Source of the DNA: Dipylidium caninum
Lineage: Eukaryota; Platyhelminthes; Cestoda; Cyclophyllidea; Dipylidiidae
NCBI GenBank assembly: GCA_017562135.1
Contig: QEYB01001522.1
Location: 930,001 to 994,000, forward strand
Direction: 5' to 3'
DNA: 64,000 nt
Below, piece by piece: positions 27,701-38,732 of this stretch (its first letter is position 1; every line of letters begins with the position of its first letter). The position numbers and the translations under genes were made by a program. Below the pieces are notes generated by a model, which saw nothing but the letters and a program-made list of their open reading frames with translations, did not search any database and was not told the DNA's origin.

Positions 27701-28370
27701 GTGCCAAGATAATTTGATGGAGAAATGAGAGTTCTAAATGGCTGCCGAGTCCTTATTTATAGTGGACGGTCGCGTAAGAGACAAAGTTGTGTGTAGTCCG
27801 CACTAACATAACCATTCGCTAATAGCCAAAAATTGCAATGTGCATATAATTAGCATAAAGGAACAGTGAATCTTTCGAAACTTTTTTGATGATTTTGCTT
27901 TTTGTGTGAACGAGAGAGAATCTCCAAGACCGCATAAAGTCTTTTTTGTTTTGAAGGCGCTAGACATCATAAGCTCCTTTAGATTTTGCTTGATTTAATC
28001 TTCTTAAGGGATTCAAGAAGGTTACCAAAGTGTTCCTAACTTCTAATTACGATGCTCAGAATAGCGCTGAGGTACTCTGCTTAAAGCAAGAGACCTAATA
28101 AAACAAAAGTATAGTGGACGTCTTCGTCCTTTGCAAAAATTCCTTTTCCTCGAGGAGTCGACATATTACCTGATGGAAATAAGTTTGTTTTTCTGGTTAC
28201 TCATGAATTACACACAAGAGAACAGGGAATTCAGTAGTTCACCTTCAGACAAATGCGAATAAAAGGGAGTTTGTGGGAAATATTCGAGCGACGCTTCAGC
28301 GCACGAAATTGACTGAATATGACATAGAAGGGCTTATTTCAACGGGTGTTGCAGGACTGAGGGTGCCCAG
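24788..28370. other. Intergenic or intronic DNA with short open stretches
   Basis: No recognisable gene. Several short open stretches end at plausible donors, for example the frame from ATG 25592 through NNYT to GTAAGG near 25696, and a GC-rich block at about 27495-27715 that is open in several frames on both strands. None has a family signature. They could be exons of a long-intron gene, transposon debris or chance. Confidence 0.3.
24824..24829 (+). terminator. Polyadenylation signal of the dynein light chain gene
   Basis: AATAAA 37 bases after the stop codon, the first such hexamer downstream on the gene's strand. Confidence 0.6.
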
Positions 28371-28490
28371 GCGCGTACACAAATGTTGAACAACTTCTTC
28401 GTCACCTCGCCGTGGTCGGATGGACGCAGCCTCATCGCCAAGTGGACCTGGAGTTTAGACGCCGACTTGGATCACTTTGAAAAGGCGAGC
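28371..28490 (+). CDS. Orphan exon candidate
   Basis: A 120-nt segment lies between acceptor CCCAG (ends 28370) and a perfect donor GTAAGT (28491). One frame is open for exactly 40 codons (MLNNFFVTSPWSDGRSLIAK, then W-T-W-S-L-D-A-D) and starts and ends in phase 0. A second frame is also open for most of the length. It might be an internal exon of the fibronectin-III membrane protein at 33392, but that exon needs a phase-2 partner, so at least one more exon would have to lie between. No family is recognised. Confidence 0.3.
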
Positions 28491-29214
28491 GTAAGTCGTC
28501 GATCCTTTCTATTGAAAAGTTGGCATTGCCAACAAAGGCGCTAAAATTCTTCCACTTGCGTGGCTTCAAGTTCGGCTGTAGCATCGCCATGAATGCCCGA
28601 CGGTGGGCAATCTTTCGGTTAACAAAGCCCATTGTGAATTGGCAAAGACTTACACCCCGTCCTCATTCATTTTAAGTTGCCGAGCTTCCTTGTCGGTACT
28701 TTCTTGATTACGTTATGGAGTCTCAGGCGAAGAGAGATGGGACCGCTGGGAATGCTTTAAACGCTGAAACCAGAAAGAGGAAAATGTCATTTAATTAGGT
28801 CGGGAGAACCACTTTTACCGCGATATTTTATCAGTTATGAGTCGTTTCTCTTGCAGCACCGTGTCGAAGTCGGTAAACGCTGTTTGTGCAAATGGGCGAT
28901 AAATTAAGCAGATACCTGTGGAAGAGTCGAAATTTGGTAGGACAAATGCTAATGTATCCCATTTTGCAAATAGGTGATTGCGGATTTGCCGACAGATGGA
29001 TTTAATCCTTTCTTTTGTTTCGCCAATGTGTCCAAAGTGCCTAACCTATACTTTCCTCTTACTATGTGGAATTCTGACTTTCATTTAGCAAAAGATTTAT
29101 AGCGTCTACTTCTGTAGCTTTGTTCTTATCCCCATTTAAAATGGACTAAGCAGACTAGCACTTCAGACATACTTCGGAAAGGCAAGAACGCATCGCGAGC
29201 GAAAAAGGAGTTAT

Positions 29215-30184
29215 GTGTGGTGGATGGGAGCGAAGCCTGAAAAGGAAGGCAGCATCGTCAAAGTGGGTGTGCCAGATTTCGTGTGGCGATCTTTAACCGA
29301 AGAGTATCCAACCACCTGGCCGTCCGCCCACCTGAAGTTGATGAGACCCATCCACACTGAGGCCACTGTCTATTGCGATCGTCAGAGCACAACAAGTGAT
29401 GGTGCAGAGGAGGTGCATGTATCGCGTACATGCATTGAAGGAGAAGTTGGAAACGCTTGGCTCCGTGAGGAGGCTCGGCCGATCCACGGGTCTCTGAGCG
29501 GCAGCTGGAGGAGATTCATTTGGTGCAAGGCATTAGCAGCGTCCGCGATTTGTTGCATCTGAAGGGCGACGAAGTTGATCCATTCCCGAACAAACTGGTT
29601 GGTGGCGACGAAAAGTGGACAGTGTGGAACGAAGTTAAGAGGGAGAGATGGTGGATGATGCACGATGAACCAGGCCAGACGGCATGAGAAACAACGACCT
29701 GTCGAAAAGGAAAAGACTGTCAGTCTGGTGGGATCGTGGAGGGCTTCTGGGCTCTGAACTGTCACCAGACGACTACTTCGAACGTGTGCGTTGAACAGCC
29801 CACCCGACTGAGGGAGGCAATTGAAGCAAGGCGGCGAGAAGTGGCAAAGTGTGAGGGTGTTGTTTTCCACGATGATGATGTGAAGCGCCCCGCCTCTTTG
29901 GTCACTCGCCAAATATTGTTGGGCCTGGTTGGGATGCGTTGACACCTCCGGCGTGCAGTCCTGACTCTGCGTCTTCAGACTACTCTTCATTTCGTTCCAT
30001 GCAGAAGTGCCTAAATTGTAAAAATTTTGGTGACTCTCATGATGTCAAATCGCATTTAATCCAGTTTGTGATAGCAAGGATCAGAAATTTTATGAATGCG
30101 CAATTATGTCAGCGCCTGAACGATGGCAAAAGGTTGTTGACAAAAACAGACGGTCATTCGTATTTAAAACCCGTAATCATTTAG
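29215..30184 (+). pseudogene. Decayed mariner transposase (Tc1/mariner, DD34D)
   Basis: Fragments of a mariner transposase lie in collinear order but in different frames, with stops between them. DRQSTTSDGAEEVHVSRTCIE (about 29370-29440) matches the second helix-turn-helix linker. LSERQLEEIHLVQ then NKLVGGDEKWTVWNEVKRER (about 29490-29650) contains the first catalytic Asp in GDEKW. GVVFHDDD and SLVTRQILLGL (about 29850-29930) hold the second catalytic Asp region, where the usual HQDNARPH is damaged to HDDDVKRP. TPPACSPDSASSDY with SMQKCLNCKNF (about 29940-30030) is the C-terminal region with the third Asp, and PERWQKVVDKN (about 30110) is the tail. Several frameshifts and in-frame stops make it non-functional. 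Terminal inverted repeats and the target TA were not found by eye, so the element's true ends are unknown. Its GC content is higher than the flanks. Confidence 0.88.
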
Positions 30185-33100
30185 TTATAAAACTAAGACT
30201 TTTCCTCTCCTCGTTCACAAACAGCATTTCCTTTTTCCATACACATTCCCGCGTCAGAGATGGGTTGATTCGCGGGAAGAATCTTCGGCCCCCTCCCAGC
30301 CTGGATGCTGTAGTGGCCCTGATAGGTCGAACGAATTATTCTCTAGGCAAAAGTAGGTCTCTTAGTAAAATTCACTCATCTCTTTTAACCTATATGAGCG
30401 GAGAAGAATTAGGACTATCTGAACCTGATGTGTGTGTCTGTGTCTGTTCTCCACGTGGTGCCTTGGCCCTGCCGGGTGAAGCGACGCGACGAGTATTGTC
30501 GACGAGCCTGAACCGCTTTTCGAGCAAATTCATGCTCAAATAGGCTTATCGTGTTTTAGCAAAAAGCTATTGCAGGTGTCCTCGTCACCATACTAAGGAC
30601 GACTAGCCTGCCTATTAATATGGCAGCCCTCTCAAATTGACTTTCTTGAGAGAGTATCTTTGGTGTTTTTACACTAATTACTTTGGGAGTTGCCCTTACT
30701 TTCACTATTCTCTCCTCCCATTGGAAAGAAACCCGACCCCTAGCGCACTAATCTGTCCAAACTCCTTAATTGAAGGATAAAAAGCGACCTTAACTGACGC
30801 TCCTTTGTTAAAAACACAAAAGCTTTAGTCAGCACACCCTCCGTCCCTTGGATTTTTTGTCAACACAATAGGAATGCGGACGCTTGTAATTCCCCTCGGA
30901 AATCCCTAGTTGAGGCAATATTAACGGTACTCTTGTTTCCGATTAATTACAAAGTGCTCGCTCATATAGTTATTCTGGTACTTTTGTGTCGTTTATGTAA
31001 ATAAAGAAGTAATTGACGAATCTCTGTTAATTGCCACTGCAGGAACGCGAGTGGCAGTTACTGCCTTCACGAGTTCGCCGTTTTGAAGGCACTCTGCGGT
31101 GCATGCAAGGGTTCCTCTGCCCTCGTGGTCTAATGGCAGGGTGAGCTGAGACTGGACGGGATGCATGCGATTGCATCCGATTTGGCTAAAAAGGGCAGGT
31201 CAAAATGCCAAGATATCATTCCACCAACAGTTCGTACGAAGATTGACGGGAAAGGGGCATACGGGAAGTGATGGACTGGGGGATGAAATTTCGTATGGCT
31301 CATCTTATGTATGTTTTCGTGATTTATGTTGGACATATTGCACACTCGCATGTCCCCACATCTCCTGGTGATTGGGAGTGTCAACTTTTTTGATGCTGCC
31401 TCGTCTCAGCCTACCCTGGGAGCAGTCACTTGGGCTTTGAGTGGCAGTATTTGAATGGCCCAACTCAACCCGTTGATGTGCACATTCCGTAACGCTTTAG
31501 GTGGTTATTTTACACTCAATGAACTGACTTTTGGAGGTCTTTGAAAGTGCGCTGCCTATTTTAACTTCAGGTGATGTGTTTTCCCCCACTGACAACAGCG
31601 GTAACGTAGTCGGAGGTGAGACCGAGCCGATGGTCAGGAATGCGGCGAAGAGGCAATCGACTGTCTCCCTTGTCGGGGGAAAATGATGAAGCAGAAAGAA
31701 GAAAACGCCTCTCGATAGTTAATAAATTATTTGGCTAGTCTTTCAAAGCAGTGGTAAACTCTGTGCCTTTCCACAATCTCTCGTTAGAAATTCAAGTAAG
31801 CGGGGTCTTCGGACAACACGCGAAGTGGTGTTTTCTAACGTTTTCATGTGATGGACATGCCAGGGTGGTGGGATACTTCTACGCTTCTAAACTTTAACTG
31901 TTTGGAGGCGCCTTGAAGTAGCCAGGTGAATGTGGACGTGGACTGCTGATGAAGAAAACACTTCACATCACTTCTCAAAGATACAGTTAGCTGCAGACCC
32001 AAATTTCCCCCTAAAGTAGACTTAGCAAAGTCCAAAGAGGAGCTGGTTAATTCCCAGACAGCTTTGCGTGAAAGAAGACACTTCGTCAAGGAGGCAAGGA
32101 GCTTAAACAATATGGAAGCCACTTGTGCCTTGGAAGGGAGACGAAACAGGCACGTTGCCTGCTCGCGTTGCTCACATCTTGGCGGCACGACGGACGGGGG
32201 CTCCACCTGCCCGACCAGAGCAGCGCATGTCTGCGCTACCCGTCTAAAGGGGAGTGATGACGCCTAGCAGAACCCTAAAGAGGGGTTGAAGTCTTGCTGC
32301 TCAAACGCCAGACCTCGCAGTTCCTCCTGCGCGAATAATTCAAGATGGGTGAAGTTCTACAACAGTTGTGTCAACTCTCTTTCCTCGCGGAGGTGATTAG
32401 ATAATTACAAGTGAAATAACCAAACTGATGGTGAAGGAAGGTGAGAGGAGGCCTGCCAACCAGACCAGGGTGTGTACAACCAGAGCTATGCGCCCCCCTC
32501 CCTTGGAGTTGGACTGGTTAGCACATTTTGGAAGGGGGTCGTCCGAATCCAACGAGACCTCTCTAAGAAACGAGAACAACGGCTGCAAGTCATCCTTGTA
32601 GGTGATAAGTGCGTACGTCTTAAGTGTGCACCTCGTTCCCACCGTCTGAAGTGTTGCAAAATTTTGTGTTTCACTTGTTCAATGTCCATGAACCACTCAA
32701 TTCTATGGTGAAAGTTTATTCGTTCAGTAACGGGCCGTCCTGACATCATTACGGGTGTGCAGAAAGCGTAGGATGATTCCGTTGCCTGAGGGAATGCGCA
32801 AAACGCGAGTAGTGTGCCGACACTAAGAGGACAAGTGGGGACACTTCATTGGGACTTGGGTGAGGAGGATTTATTCTTTGCCTTCAGCCATGGCTTCCGT
32901 ATGAACCAAACTATGCCACAGGTCTTCACTGGATGTTAATGCGACAATCAGTGTTATTCTAATCGCATTTTCGTGAGGACAGGACGCTAGAAATGGAGTG
33001 CAGCTAGCATGATGAACAAGATGGTTTAATTTAGACTTCATCAAATGGTAGGGAAATAAGGCAAGATTTGCGAAAACGATAGTAATTAATAACCAATCGT

Positions 33101-33391
33101 GATCCGTGGCGCGGTCACAGGTGGTTGTCAAGAGAAGGCCACGACCTCTGGTGTGTGAGACTAAATAAAAATACTTTTGTCAAAGGGACTTGTACAGTCC
33201 ACTCGTGGCGGCTAAAGTAATCCAAATGTCGGGAGCGAGGAGAATATCCCCGCTCTTGGTTTACACCCCTTAGAATTTTTTGCGAAGAATAGAAATGATG
33301 CCGTAGAGATGTTCACTTTTGTTCTGAAAGTGTCGACATGCAGTTGGAAATACTCTCATTTTAAAGGTGTTTGTTAGATATTTTATTACAG
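30185..33391. other. Stretch without a recognised gene
   Basis: Presumably upstream sequence or introns of the membrane protein whose last exon starts at 33392. It contains a tRNA-like A-box near 31126 and an open, hydrophilic stretch at about 31960-32267. I found no leucine-rich-repeat or FN3 exon here. Confidence 0.35.
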
Positions 33392-34918
33392 TCCACTGGA
33401 CGAGGGTTTCGAGAGAACCGAGATAATCACGCAGCCGATCAATTCGTTCACGCTGCAAAATCTGCGTCCAGAAACCACCTATTTCATTTGCCTACGTGTT
33501 CATCATCGGCTCCAATCGAGGAGACTAAGCCAGCCAACTGCTCATACAACGACCAGCACAGCGACGACTCAACGGACTTCCATCAACTGGCATGTTCGGC
33601 AACCCTCGAAACCCGTCTCTCCCGACAACTACGCTTACGAGGTGCGTTGCACACAGGCAACGACGCAGAACTGGCACCTTTCCGCTCTAATCGGAGGCAT
33701 CTTGGGCGTTGTCTTCGCCCTTGTACTCGGCTTTCTGCTCCTCTTCGTGTTGAAACGGAACAAATGCCTGCCCAGTGGGTCCAGTGGAATAGGAAAGCAA
33801 ATGACACAACGATCGTTACTTGGAAACTCCTACAACCAACGGGGTGGCTCTAGCCGACGTGGAAGAAGATCAAGCTCCAAACGCGGCAGCTTCCATAGCA
33901 GTCTATGGCCCAGTCGTTCCTCCAATAGCCGCAGTGAATTCAGTGGACATTTGAGAGAGGAAGATGAAGACGATGAAGATGACGACGACGAGGTAATCAC
34001 AGAGGATGATGAAGAGGACACAGAAATTGACACGGGGGGTAAGTCATCGGTGCGTTCACAGGCGGGAATATATGGAGGTTCTGGTGGCACCACAGGCAGC
34101 AGCAACCGACACAGCTCGATGAGCAGCTCCATCGACGCCCGAGAAGACTCCTCTTCGTTCGCAATGCCCTACCTGCCAGTTAACGGCGTGCAAGCCCGAA
34201 TGGCGGGAAGGCGCCCTAGAGACACGAAGTCCTCTTCGGGAGGATATGAGATAATGAAAAACATCTCCGGCGTGAAAGTGAACGTGGTAGCACCCAGCCC
34301 CGACGTCAGTGATGCCAGGGAGGATTTGCGGAAAGCTTCCCCCACACCCATTAAAAACACAGTTGATCGTGATAGACGAGAAGTTGAGTTAAGTGCAATT
34401 TCGCCTACAGTGATTCCAAACCTACCTGATCCTTTGCGTGGATCCCCAATATCTGCCCTTAGGTCGCCACTCGTTGCTCCCCTCCGCCTCTCTCCAAATC
34501 TTCCCTCTCAACCGCAATTGAAAGTGACAGTAGGGGCGATTGTCAAAGCCCAGTACCGCTAGTCGAACCACAGCCAGTTGAGCTACAGACGCCATTGGTG
34601 GGCGACGTGTGGATTGAATCGCCTAAAGTCGAAGCCATTTCCCAACTTCTCCCCGAAATCCCCTGTACTTTTTACGATAATGAGGAGGAAACCACTGCCA
34701 ACGATGATCCCGACTGCGAGCCATCCTTGAGTCTTTCCGATGCCACCTTGGGTAGCTCGCGGGAAAGTATTGTTAGCAGTAATTATGATTACGAAGTGTG
34801 TCGCTACTTTACACGGCCACAGAAGTTTGAGGGAGAAAAGCATCGCAATCCAGGCAGACAAGGCCTTGCTATCTACACGGAATTTGTCGAAACAATATAT
34901 AGGAAAGTGTGTCGTTGA
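33392..34918 (+). CDS. FN3-containing single-pass membrane protein, last exon(s), frame break near 34460-34560
   Basis: Acceptor ATTACAG ends at 33391 and the exon is open from 33392 (needs phase-2 leftover) to a stop at 34560-34562. The first part is the end of a fibronectin type III domain (INSFTLQNLRPETTYFICL, about codons 17-35). About 65 residues follow, then one membrane helix (ALIGGILGVVFALVLGFLLL, about 33684-33760), a basic stop-transfer stretch, and a long low-complexity cytoplasmic tail with Ser/Arg blocks and an acidic run (33958-34030). This layout occurs in LRR/Ig-FN3 adhesion receptors of neuronal type, but no ectodomain exon is visible upstream. After about 34460 the +2 frame looks like the continuation of the tail (LVEPQPVELQTPLVGDVWIE to 34918), so a missing base or an unseen splice probably joins them. 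A donor-like GGGGTAAGT at 34038-34046 could allow alternative splicing inside the tail. Confidence 0.72.
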
Positions 34919-37550
34919 CATTCCAGGTTTTGGTCCTCTGCTTCTCCACCTCCAAGACCATACTCTTTTTTATTACGTGATTTCATCTGAAAATACATGT
35001 AATGTAAAATGTTTAGCACAAATATAGTAATCTATTCCTGTCTTCCCCCTTAATTTGAAAATCTTTACGGAAACACCGAAAAATTAGCTTAATACCTGGT
35101 TTGGCGATGGGTTCGAGGCAGGGACAAACAGCACGTCTTGTTCCTTACGAACTGCGGAAAAGCCCAAGGAGCTCAAACTTTCGAGAAAATCTGGGAAAGC
35201 TTCAGTGTGAATGAATAATTGAGTGGCCTTTTATTACATTGATAAGTAAGTAATAACATACATGGTTTGTTCAGAATTTTAAGAATATTCCCTCCAAATG
35301 AAACTTTCTTTAACTTTGTGAGACCATTTACTTGTGAAAAAATGCTTCCTCAGCACGCGATGACAGGATCGCATGATGCATTCGGGAAAGTGTAAACTCA
35401 GCATGGCCTACTGAGCAGGCGAATGGTGGCGCGCCGAGCAGCTGCCAGTACTTGCTGTCATCCAAACGCGGTTTCACATTCTGGAATTAGACCGTGTCAC
35501 AAGGGTGTTCGCTTTACTGTAGGGTAATCGAAAGATTCCATAAATCGGTCTCAGGCGATTAGTTGGAGACTGCGGTAATAAATTCATGAGTAAAAGGAAA
35601 AGGATGAGATGGGCAAAAGTTTCGCGCTGATTCTATGTGCAGGTCTGTGGGGAGACTCATTCGCAACAACACACGAGCTCTGATATAAAGTGGTCAAATT
35701 TCATCGCAGTCGAAGGCAAATTCTCTCATTTTAGCAATGAGTGGCAAAACCAATTATATCAGAAAGTGACCCTTCTACACGTCATTTCTAAGGACAAACT
35801 AGGTAATTACTGCCGCTATGATAGCCATTGCGTTAAGAAAAAAGTCAGTATTATAACAAAATATGCAACAAAGTGGAAAGTGCATTTCATCGCTTTCTTT
35901 GTGATTCCCGCTTCTAAACGAGTGAAATTCCTCAGCAAGTTAACAACTGAAAGCCACTTTCCTCTTAAGCCAACTGCACAGTCAGACAAACTCATCGCTC
36001 GCCACAGAACTGAGTCCACAGGTGCAGCAATGATAAGCCGAACTCCTCAGTTGATTCGACCGGTAAGATGTAAAAATGACGCCACTTACAATCTCTTCCG
36101 GTAAAGCTACCTACACGTAGCATTAAACACAGACTTAAATGGCCCAAAATGTTTAGCTTACCTCCACCAGAATTTGGAAACGACAAACCACTCATTAAGA
36201 AGCTACCACTTAGTTGGGCTAACAAATTCAATGGAATTATGCAAAATGTCGTTCTGCAAAGGTTTAATTGTCGAAGAAGGCATGGTGGTGGCTTTGTGTT
36301 TATCGTCCGAATTTTCTGACACACCACAACATGCCGACTAAGCACACCGCATAACTTAATATTAAAAGCGAAAGAATGGGGACGTTTAGTGTAATAACCC
36401 ACTGTTTTCTTTACCGTAGCCGAGTTCTTTACATTCCGTTTCGTGTACTTGACAATAAAGGAGTATCCTCCTGGACGCTACAGCCGCCTGGCCTTCTGTG
36501 CCTTGAAAACAAGGTTTTGTCCATTACGTCACATTTCTATACAAAACGACTCGAGATGTTCTAAAGAGCATAGTCAGATAATGGCGGCCGAAAACCTCTA
36601 ACAAAAGAAGAAGAAACTTAAAAGCAAATACCAAATCACTCCATGAAGAATTTACTTCCGCTGTCTAAACTATGGAGATTCCGCCTTGGCGGTAATGAGT
36701 TGGCTTTCGAGATGCAAATAAATATTAGCTCAAGCTCCCATCGCGAATTCGATAACTCTTTGTCATTATAGCGCAACCACAAAACTGACTCAACACCGGG
36801 AGAATAATCGACAATTAGAATAAGTCACGTAAGACACGAAGTTACAGAGTTTGGTCAAAAGTTTACATTAAAGGGGGATATGAAGCTACCTCGCTGTGAT
36901 GCCGATAGTTTCATCCGAATAACTATAAATTACCTTGCCTTAAGGTCACTTGTCTCAGCCTAGCTCGAGAAAGGAACATCAAGGAGATTCGACACTAACT
37001 TATTTCGTCTGGGCAAGAAAGTCTTTGTAAAGCCAGTTTAGGTCATAGCTGTATTTGTTGATTAATATACAGTTCATTTTACGCCGCTAAGAATATATAG
37101 GATTGTAATATTCTGCGAATTTGTGTGACGCAAATAGCCGTCTTTTCTCTCATTATCGGTACGAGTCGTGAGGAACCTCTTGGGCTCCACAGGAGAGGTA
37201 ACAGGACCCACAAGGCGAGGTTAAACCGCGAACTGTACAAATACACGATCTGAAACGTATTGAAATAAGACATACGAGTTCGCAATAAAATTAATTATTG
37301 ATAGAGTGAATAAGAGGAAAATCAAAACTTCCTACTAACATGATAAAAGCTATTCGATGATATAAAAGTTGGAGTAAGTATGAGTTATCATGGATCGTAG
37401 AGAAATGACGGCTGACAAATGCTGAATTAATAGCCCGGACAGATTGGTTCGTTACAAGGACCCCCAGAGTTGTTTAATTACTTGATGAGTAGACCGGTGA
37501 TTTGGAAACCGCTCGCTCGACCAATCACTATCCCCTCCTGTTGTGTGGAT
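34919..37550. other. Intergenic, no recognisable gene
   Basis: AT-rich spacer before the Tim8 gene. Open stretches such as 35637-36104 are Lys/Ser-rich, lack splice context and resemble no family. The 3' UTR of the FN3 membrane protein should lie at the left end. Confidence 0.4.
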
Positions 37551-38025
37551 ATGTCGTACGAGTGAGTGAAGATTGGATTCTTGGTTCTCATACATAAGGA
37601 TGTAGCTATCTAGATACCTGTAGTTTCCATTTCACTACTACCTTCTTTTGGTTGGATAACTTCATTGTCGTGCTTGCACCCGGAAAATAATGATTTGCTA
37701 TACTTGTTTTTCACACAGTTTCGATTCTTCCGCAACTGCTAGCTTCGGCGATGACTCAACGTTCCAGTCGTCCGTATCCAATACGACTGGCGAAGCTGAG
37801 ATGAAGTTAGCACTTCAACAACTCCAAACCCAGGCAGAATTCCAAAACCAGGTCTCTCAACTCACCAGTCGCTGTTGGGACCTTTGTTACACTGGTGCTC
37901 CTGGCGCAAAGTTGGATGATAAACGGGCCAACTGCCTGAAGAACTGTGCCGAGCGTTATATAGACGCCTCAATGTTTATCCGTAACCGATTTCAGCAAAT
38001 CATAGCGCGCGCCCAACAACAGTAG
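37551..38025 (+). CDS. TIMM8: Mitochondrial small Tim chaperone Tim8
   Basis: Two exons: a tiny 11-nt first exon 37551-37561 (ATG TCG TAC GA, donor GTGAGT) and 37719-38025; the phase closes exactly and gives 105 aa. Tim8 works with Tim13 in the intermembrane space as a chaperone for hydrophobic precursors on their way to TIM22/TIM23. The twin CX3C motif is intact: C56-W-D-L-C60 and C76-L-K-N-C80, followed by AERYIDASMFIRNRF, which fits Tim8 (CVERFIDTSQFILNRL in animals) better than Tim9, Tim10 or Tim13. The N-terminus is longer and Ser/Thr-rich (residues 4-28) compared with the roughly 90-residue relatives. The start is chosen because the 11-nt exon has a perfect donor and matching phase; an ATG at 37690 would place an acceptor-like CACAG inside the coding sequence. 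It converges with the AP-2 alpha gene. Confidence 0.93.
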
Positions 38026-38060
38026 CACCCAGGCCTTCAACAAATGTAGATATAATGGTG

Positions 38061-38066
38061 AATAAA
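38061..38066 (+). terminator. Polyadenylation signal of the Tim8 gene
   Basis: AATAAA 35 bases past the Tim8 stop codon. Confidence 0.6.
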
Positions 38067-38732
38067 TAATTTTTGATTCGTTAAATTGGCCTCACCTGGT
38101 TTGAAAAACTACTTGGTGGGCGCGATTGAATTCCCTAGGCGTGGCTGAAATAGACACGTCCTGAATTCATCAGTGATACCCCTGCTCTCCCAACTGTTAT
38201 GGCTTCTGCTCTTCGCGAATTGTCTGCACTTACTCACCCAGTAAGGTATTCCATAAATACGATCGTGATCGCAATCGTCACCAGGCAATTTCGTTCAAAC
38301 AACTAGCGTTGAAAGTTTATTTTTCCACAAAGAAGCAAAAGGTAGTAGGTTGCGGTGGGTTTAATCACAACACGAGCGGGAATGAGATGACAGGCGGTCG
38401 TGGAGTTGCTTTGAAAACTATTTCCCTTCGTCGAAAAAGGCGGAGGATTTGTCTGATTTCAAGGACTCGCACACCTAGAGGGAGACAACACAGACTGCAC
38501 GCAAGTGCTGTTGCTCATCTATTTTCACAGATCGGAGAAATCAATAAAAAGGGTCTAAGTGACTGCGACTACATTATACGGTCGGACATCAGGAACGGAG
38601 CAAAGAGCGGACGTGTTACGTCGTAATCATCAGCTTTGTTTCATTGATGAATGTGATAAAGTGAAATGCGAGATACGATTGTTGAATGATATGGGCGTTG
38701 ATTAGCCAGAATGTATCGATGGCTCACCGCAC

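Noticed and set aside
27495..27715. GC-rich block open in several frames on both strands
   Set aside because: Multiple frames open at once points to composition, not coding; no motif seen.
29382..29990. 202-aa minus-strand open frame
   Set aside because: Antisense shadow of the decayed mariner transposase, whose plus-strand blocks match the family.
35637..36104. 155-aa open frame in the spacer before Tim8
   Set aside because: No family resemblance, Lys/Ser-rich composition, no splice sites and no supporting context.
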